A stretch of 46,360 nucleotides of DNA. Source: Flavobacteriales bacterium CG_4_10_14_0_2_um_filter_35_18 (GTDB lineage: Bacteria; Bacteroidota; Bacteroidia; Flavobacteriales; Flavobacteriaceae). Every line of letters begins with the position of its first letter. Within the stretch, counting starts at the first letter, position 1. This document shows positions 43,942-46,360 of the stretch, piece by piece. The stretch is taken from assembly GCA_002793215.1 (NCBI GenBank), contig PFPU01000020.1, positions 1-46,360 of the forward strand, written 5' to 3'. The position numbers and the translations under genes were made by a program. A model generated the notes under the pieces. It was given only the letters and a program-made list of their open reading frames with translations, had not been told where the DNA came from and did no database searches.

Positions 43942-44896
43942 TGGTTTGATTATGAGTTAGTTTAATAGGGTAAATAACATAGTAAAAGATAATAAGTGCT
44001 AACGATGAAATGATGATAAAAAGCGCCAGCCAATCGGGCATTTCGGTATGACGCGTAACAAAACCCTCTAAAAATCCGGCAATGATAAAAAAAGGTATGG
44101 TGCTCAACATTATTTTTAAACCATCTTTTGCACTCTTTTTAAAAGCATTAACTCTAGAAAAGGTTTTTGGAAACAGCAATCCACTGCCTAAAACCAATCC
44201 GGCGCAGCCCGCAACAATTATTACCGAAATTTCTATGGTTCCGTGAATCCAAATGGTTCTTGATGACTCCCATAAAAGTTGTTTTTCAGAAAAAAAGTAA
44301 ACAAAAGAGCCGAGCATAATGCCATTTTGCATGAGTAAATATAAAGAACCAATACAAAATAAAATACCTAATATAAAGGTGCTTAAGGCAACTTTAATAT
44401 TATTCAACGTAATCATTAAAAACATTTTAGAAGCTCCCGCTTGCGAATAAATTGCCATGGGCGTGCCCTTTTCAATATTTTCTAAAGTTTCATTAACATA
44501 ACTATCCCCTAAAATTAAGCGCACAAAATCGCCATCTTGACTTGCAGAATAAGCGCCTGCAATGGTAAAGAGCACAAATACTAAAAATGCTATAGCTAAT
44601 TGTTTTTGATAATTATAAAATAATAGTGGACATTCTGTTTTAAAGAAGCTGATAAATCTGTTTTTTGATTCTTTTTTCGATTTATAAATTTTTTGATGAG
44701 CTTTAACTGCTAAAGCATTCAAAAATAAACTGGTATTACTTTTTGGATAAAAGCTTGAGGCATAACTTAAATCATCGGTAATTTCGAGGTATAAATCTGA
44801 TAATTTATCAGGTTCTATGTCTTTTTTACCGTCTAAAACGGCTTCAAATAAAAGCCATTTATCTTTATTCTTTTTTAAGAAAGCTGCTTCGCGCAA
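43934..44896 (-). CDS. SpoIIM-family (stage II sporulation protein M-like) membrane protein
   Basis: 320 residues starting at TTG (reads MREAAFLKKNKDKW, the family start; no ATG lies near). A cytoplasmic N-terminal region precedes five or so transmembrane helices: LAIAFLVFVLFTIAGAYSA, then NNIKVALSTFILGILFCIGS, SVIIVAGCAGLVLGSG, and two more toward the C-terminus. The SpoIIM/DUF95 core (FFSEKQLLWESSRTIWIHGTIE) is clear. This is not a sporulating lineage; the family occurs alongside RDD proteins, where a transport or envelope role is suspected. It is the first gene of the minus-strand run and divergent from the RDD gene by 35 nt. Confidence 0.85.
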   Translation of the reverse strand: MREAAFLKKNKDKWLLFEAVLDGKKDIEPDKLSDLYLEITDDLSYASSFYPKSNTSLFLNALAVKAHQKIYKSKKESKNRFISFFKTECPLLFYNYQKQLAIAFLVFVLFTIAGAYSASQDGDFVRLILGDSYVNETLENIEKGTPMAIYSQAGASKMFLMITLNNIKVALSTFILGILFCIGSLYLLMQNGIMLGSFVYFFSEKQLLWESSRTIWIHGTIEISVIIVAGCAGLVLGSGLLFPKTFSRVNAFKKSAKDGLKIMLSTIPFFIIAGFLEGFVTRHTEMPDWLALFIIISSLALIIFYYVIYPIKLTHNQTNE

Positions 44897-44902
44897 TTTT
44901 TA

Positions 44903-44910
44903 TAATTTTG
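44903..44910 (+). promoter_or_regulatory. -7 box of the RDD gene
   Basis: TAATTTTG matches TAnnTTTG, 21 nt before the RDD ATG, only 6 nt from the divergent SpoIIM start. Confidence 0.4.
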
Positions 44911-44931
44911 TAGCCCAAATAACCGAAAAAA

Positions 44932-45651
44932 ATGGATGAATTTCAAATAGAAACGGCACAAAATGTAAGTATTAATCAACAAGTTGCTAACCTAAGCTCT
45001 CGAATAATGGCTTACTTGATTGATGTGCTTATTATTATCAGCTATTTTATCCTTATCAATATGATTTTAAACGCCTTAGATTTTAAAAAAGGCCTTGATA
45101 ATTATGTATATTACATCCTTATATCGCTTCCAGCCTTTTTTTATAGCTTGTTTTTTGAAACCCTTTTAAACGGACAGACTCCAGGAAAAATGCTATTGAA
45201 TATTAGAGTTGTTAAAATTGATGGCAGTAAACCCTATTTTGGAAGCTTTTTGTTGCGGTGGGTGCTTAAAATTATTGATGTTGATTTGGCATCGGGCAGT
45301 GTGGCAATTTTAACCATTTTATTAAACGGCAAAGGACAGCGCTTAGGCGATATTGCCGCAGGAACAACCGTCATTAATGAACGTCACAAAATTGGAATTG
45401 ACAATACCATTTTAACAAATTTACCCGATAATTATAAACCCTTATATGCGCAGGTTACACTTTTATCCGATAAGGATATTCAAACAATTAAGAATTTATA
45501 TCTTAAAGCCTCAAGAAACCGCGATTATCAAATTATTGTGAAGTTAACAGCAAAAATTGTTGAAATTACAGGAATAGCCTCCACACAAAAACCTTTTGAT
45601 TTTGTTAAAACGGTATTGAACGATTACAATTTTTACACTCAAAATAATTAA
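44932..45651 (+). CDS. RDD family membrane protein
   Basis: 239 residues. RDD domain at about 18-150: SSRIMAYLIDVLIIISYF (first helix with the R and D), YYILISLPAFFYSLFFETL and the NGQTPGKMLLNIRVVKIDG signature with LRWVLK. A soluble C-terminal part of about 90 residues follows (LSDKDIQTIKNLYLKAS). RDD proteins are thought to take part in small-molecule or ion transport, but few are tested. Divergent from the SpoIIM gene, forming one locus with it. Confidence 0.88.
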   Translation: MDEFQIETAQNVSINQQVANLSSRIMAYLIDVLIIISYFILINMILNALDFKKGLDNYVYYILISLPAFFYSLFFETLLNGQTPGKMLLNIRVVKIDGSKPYFGSFLLRWVLKIIDVDLASGSVAILTILLNGKGQRLGDIAAGTTVINERHKIGIDNTILTNLPDNYKPLYAQVTLLSDKDIQTIKNLYLKASRNRDYQIIVKLTAKIVEITGIASTQKPFDFVKTVLNDYNFYTQNN

Positions 45652-45674
45652 ATATCAATGGCTTAAGTTATATT

Positions 45675-46360
45675 TTATTGAGGTAAATTTTCAAGTAAAA
45701 AACGCTTTACATTTCCGCCCATTATCAAACTAATTTGGTCAGATGTAAAATTAAGTTTTAGCAATTCATCGGTAATTAATGACAATCCCGTGATGTCAAA
45801 AGGGATTGATATAGCTCCGTCGGCATCAGAACCTAGGGCAACATGATCAATGCCAATTAATTTTACGGCATATTGAATGGCTTGCGCAATGTGTTTTGCA
45901 TCGGGTTCACAAACCGCTTTATCAAAAAAGGCAATGCCAACAATGCCACCCGTATTTGCAATGCCAATTAAATGTTTATCAGACAAATTACGCACATTAT
46001 CACAAGTTCCTTTTACGCCGGTATGTGAACTTAAAATGGGCTTAGTTGTGAGCTTTAAAATATCATCAAGCATTTGCTCAGAGCAATGTGCCACATCGAC
46101 AATCATATTTTTTTCTTGCATTTTTTTGATGACTTCTTTACCAAAATCGGTCAATCCTGTATGCAAAACACCATGAGCCGAAGAGCCTAGTTCATTATCA
46201 AAAAAATGAACCGGCGACATCATTCTAACACCTGCATCATAAAGCACCTCAATATTGGTCAGTTTGCCACTCAACGCGTGCATGCCTTCTATGCCGAGAT
46301 AACCTGCGGCAATTTGTCGGTTATTTTTTCGTTTTTCGATAAAATTTTGCAAATCGGTTT
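45675..46360 (-). CDS. membrane dipeptidase (peptidase M19), 5' part outside window
   Basis: The frame stays open to the window edge; the M at 46352 in the ORF track is an internal TTG in a frame that continues upstream (reads TDLQNFIEKRKNN). About 228 residues of the C-terminal part are present: GIEGMHALSG with the bridging Glu, VDVAHCSE, LSSHTGVKGTCDNVRNL and GSDADGAI, the metal-site residues of M19. The N-terminal HxD motif is missing only because of the window end. It is a second M19 enzyme, clearly divergent from the lipoprotein at 3349-4665, and convergent with the RDD gene. Confidence 0.88.
   Translation of the reverse strand, partial: TDLQNFIEKRKNNRQIAAGYLGIEGMHALSGKLTNIEVLYDAGVRMMSPVHFFDNELGSSAHGVLHTGLTDFGKEVIKKMQEKNMIVDVAHCSEQMLDDILKLTTKPILSSHTGVKGTCDNVRNLSDKHLIGIANTGGIVGIAFFDKAVCEPDAKHIAQAIQYAVKLIGIDHVALGSDADGAISIPFDITGLSLITDELLKLNFTSDQISLIMGGNVKRFLLENLPQ

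Noticed and set aside
43934-44896. Evidence for sporulation from the SpoIIM homologue
   Set aside because: SpoIIM/DUF95 proteins are widespread in non-sporulating bacteria and no other sporulation gene is here.
1-46360. CRISPR arrays, insertion sequences, prophage or integrated elements
   Set aside because: I saw no regularly spaced repeats, transposase or integrase frames, and no tRNA-end duplications near the two tRNAs.

Overview
The window reads as a chromosomal segment of a low-GC member of the Bacteroidota, most likely class Flavobacteriia. The evidence is: a fused LpxC-FabZ protein, a PorX-type response regulator with a PglZ domain (linked to type IX secretion), a CarboxypepD_reg-like exported protein, almost no Shine-Dalgarno sequences, and repeated TAnnTTTG (-7 type) promoter boxes upstream of genes. 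I see no CRISPR array, insertion sequence, phage gene or rRNA. Coding density is high. The only stretch over 300 nt without a protein gene is 7610-8125, which holds tRNA-Lys and tRNA-Leu.

Layout. (1) 1-1204: end of aguB and complete aguA (agmatine to putrescine). (2) 1403-7609: a paraoxonase-like and MBL-fold hydrolase pair, a lipoprotein dipeptidase, a thioesterase, a NifX-like protein, then an S4 RNA-binding protein, a TPMT-like methyltransferase, a phosphoribosyltransferase and shikimate kinase. (3) 7714-8037: two tRNAs. (4) 8126-17952: a same-strand cluster for complete reductive pyrimidine breakdown: CoA-acylating semialdehyde dehydrogenase, class III aminotransferase, NCS1 permease, dihydropyrimidinase, beta-ureidopropionase, PreT and PreA. 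Together these would import uracil or thymine, reduce and open the ring, release beta-alanine or beta-aminoisobutyrate, transaminate it and convert the semialdehyde to acetyl-CoA or propionyl-CoA. (5) 18105-22608: an exported CarboxypepD_reg protein, then the minus-strand set fabG, VWA membrane protein, SPFH protein. (6) 22758-29701, minus strand: HD phosphohydrolase, lpxD, lpxC-fabZ, lpxA, efp, a second LpxD-like gene, and sucD (lipid A initiation plus translation factor). (7) 29751-36863: porX, the serine operon serC-serA-DUF1015-yggS, holA, and a stand-alone HsdR N-terminal-like nuclease domain. (8) 36935-38780: glycosyltransferase and SDR. (9) 38788-45651: a MoxR/DUF58/DUF4350/DUF4129/membrane protein/SpoIIM run with a divergent RDD gene. 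(10) 45675-end: a second M19 dipeptidase, cut by the window edge.

Most of the window is conserved housekeeping material. The parts most worth a second look are the NCS1 permease, which carries a roughly 110-residue hydrophilic insertion between TM5 and TM6 inside an otherwise standard pyrimidine cluster; the overlapping paraoxonase/MBL pair; the MoxR-SpoIIM-RDD membrane module; the DUF1015 gene in the serine operon; and the second LpxD-like protein. I did not find an unmistakable new defence or mobile system.
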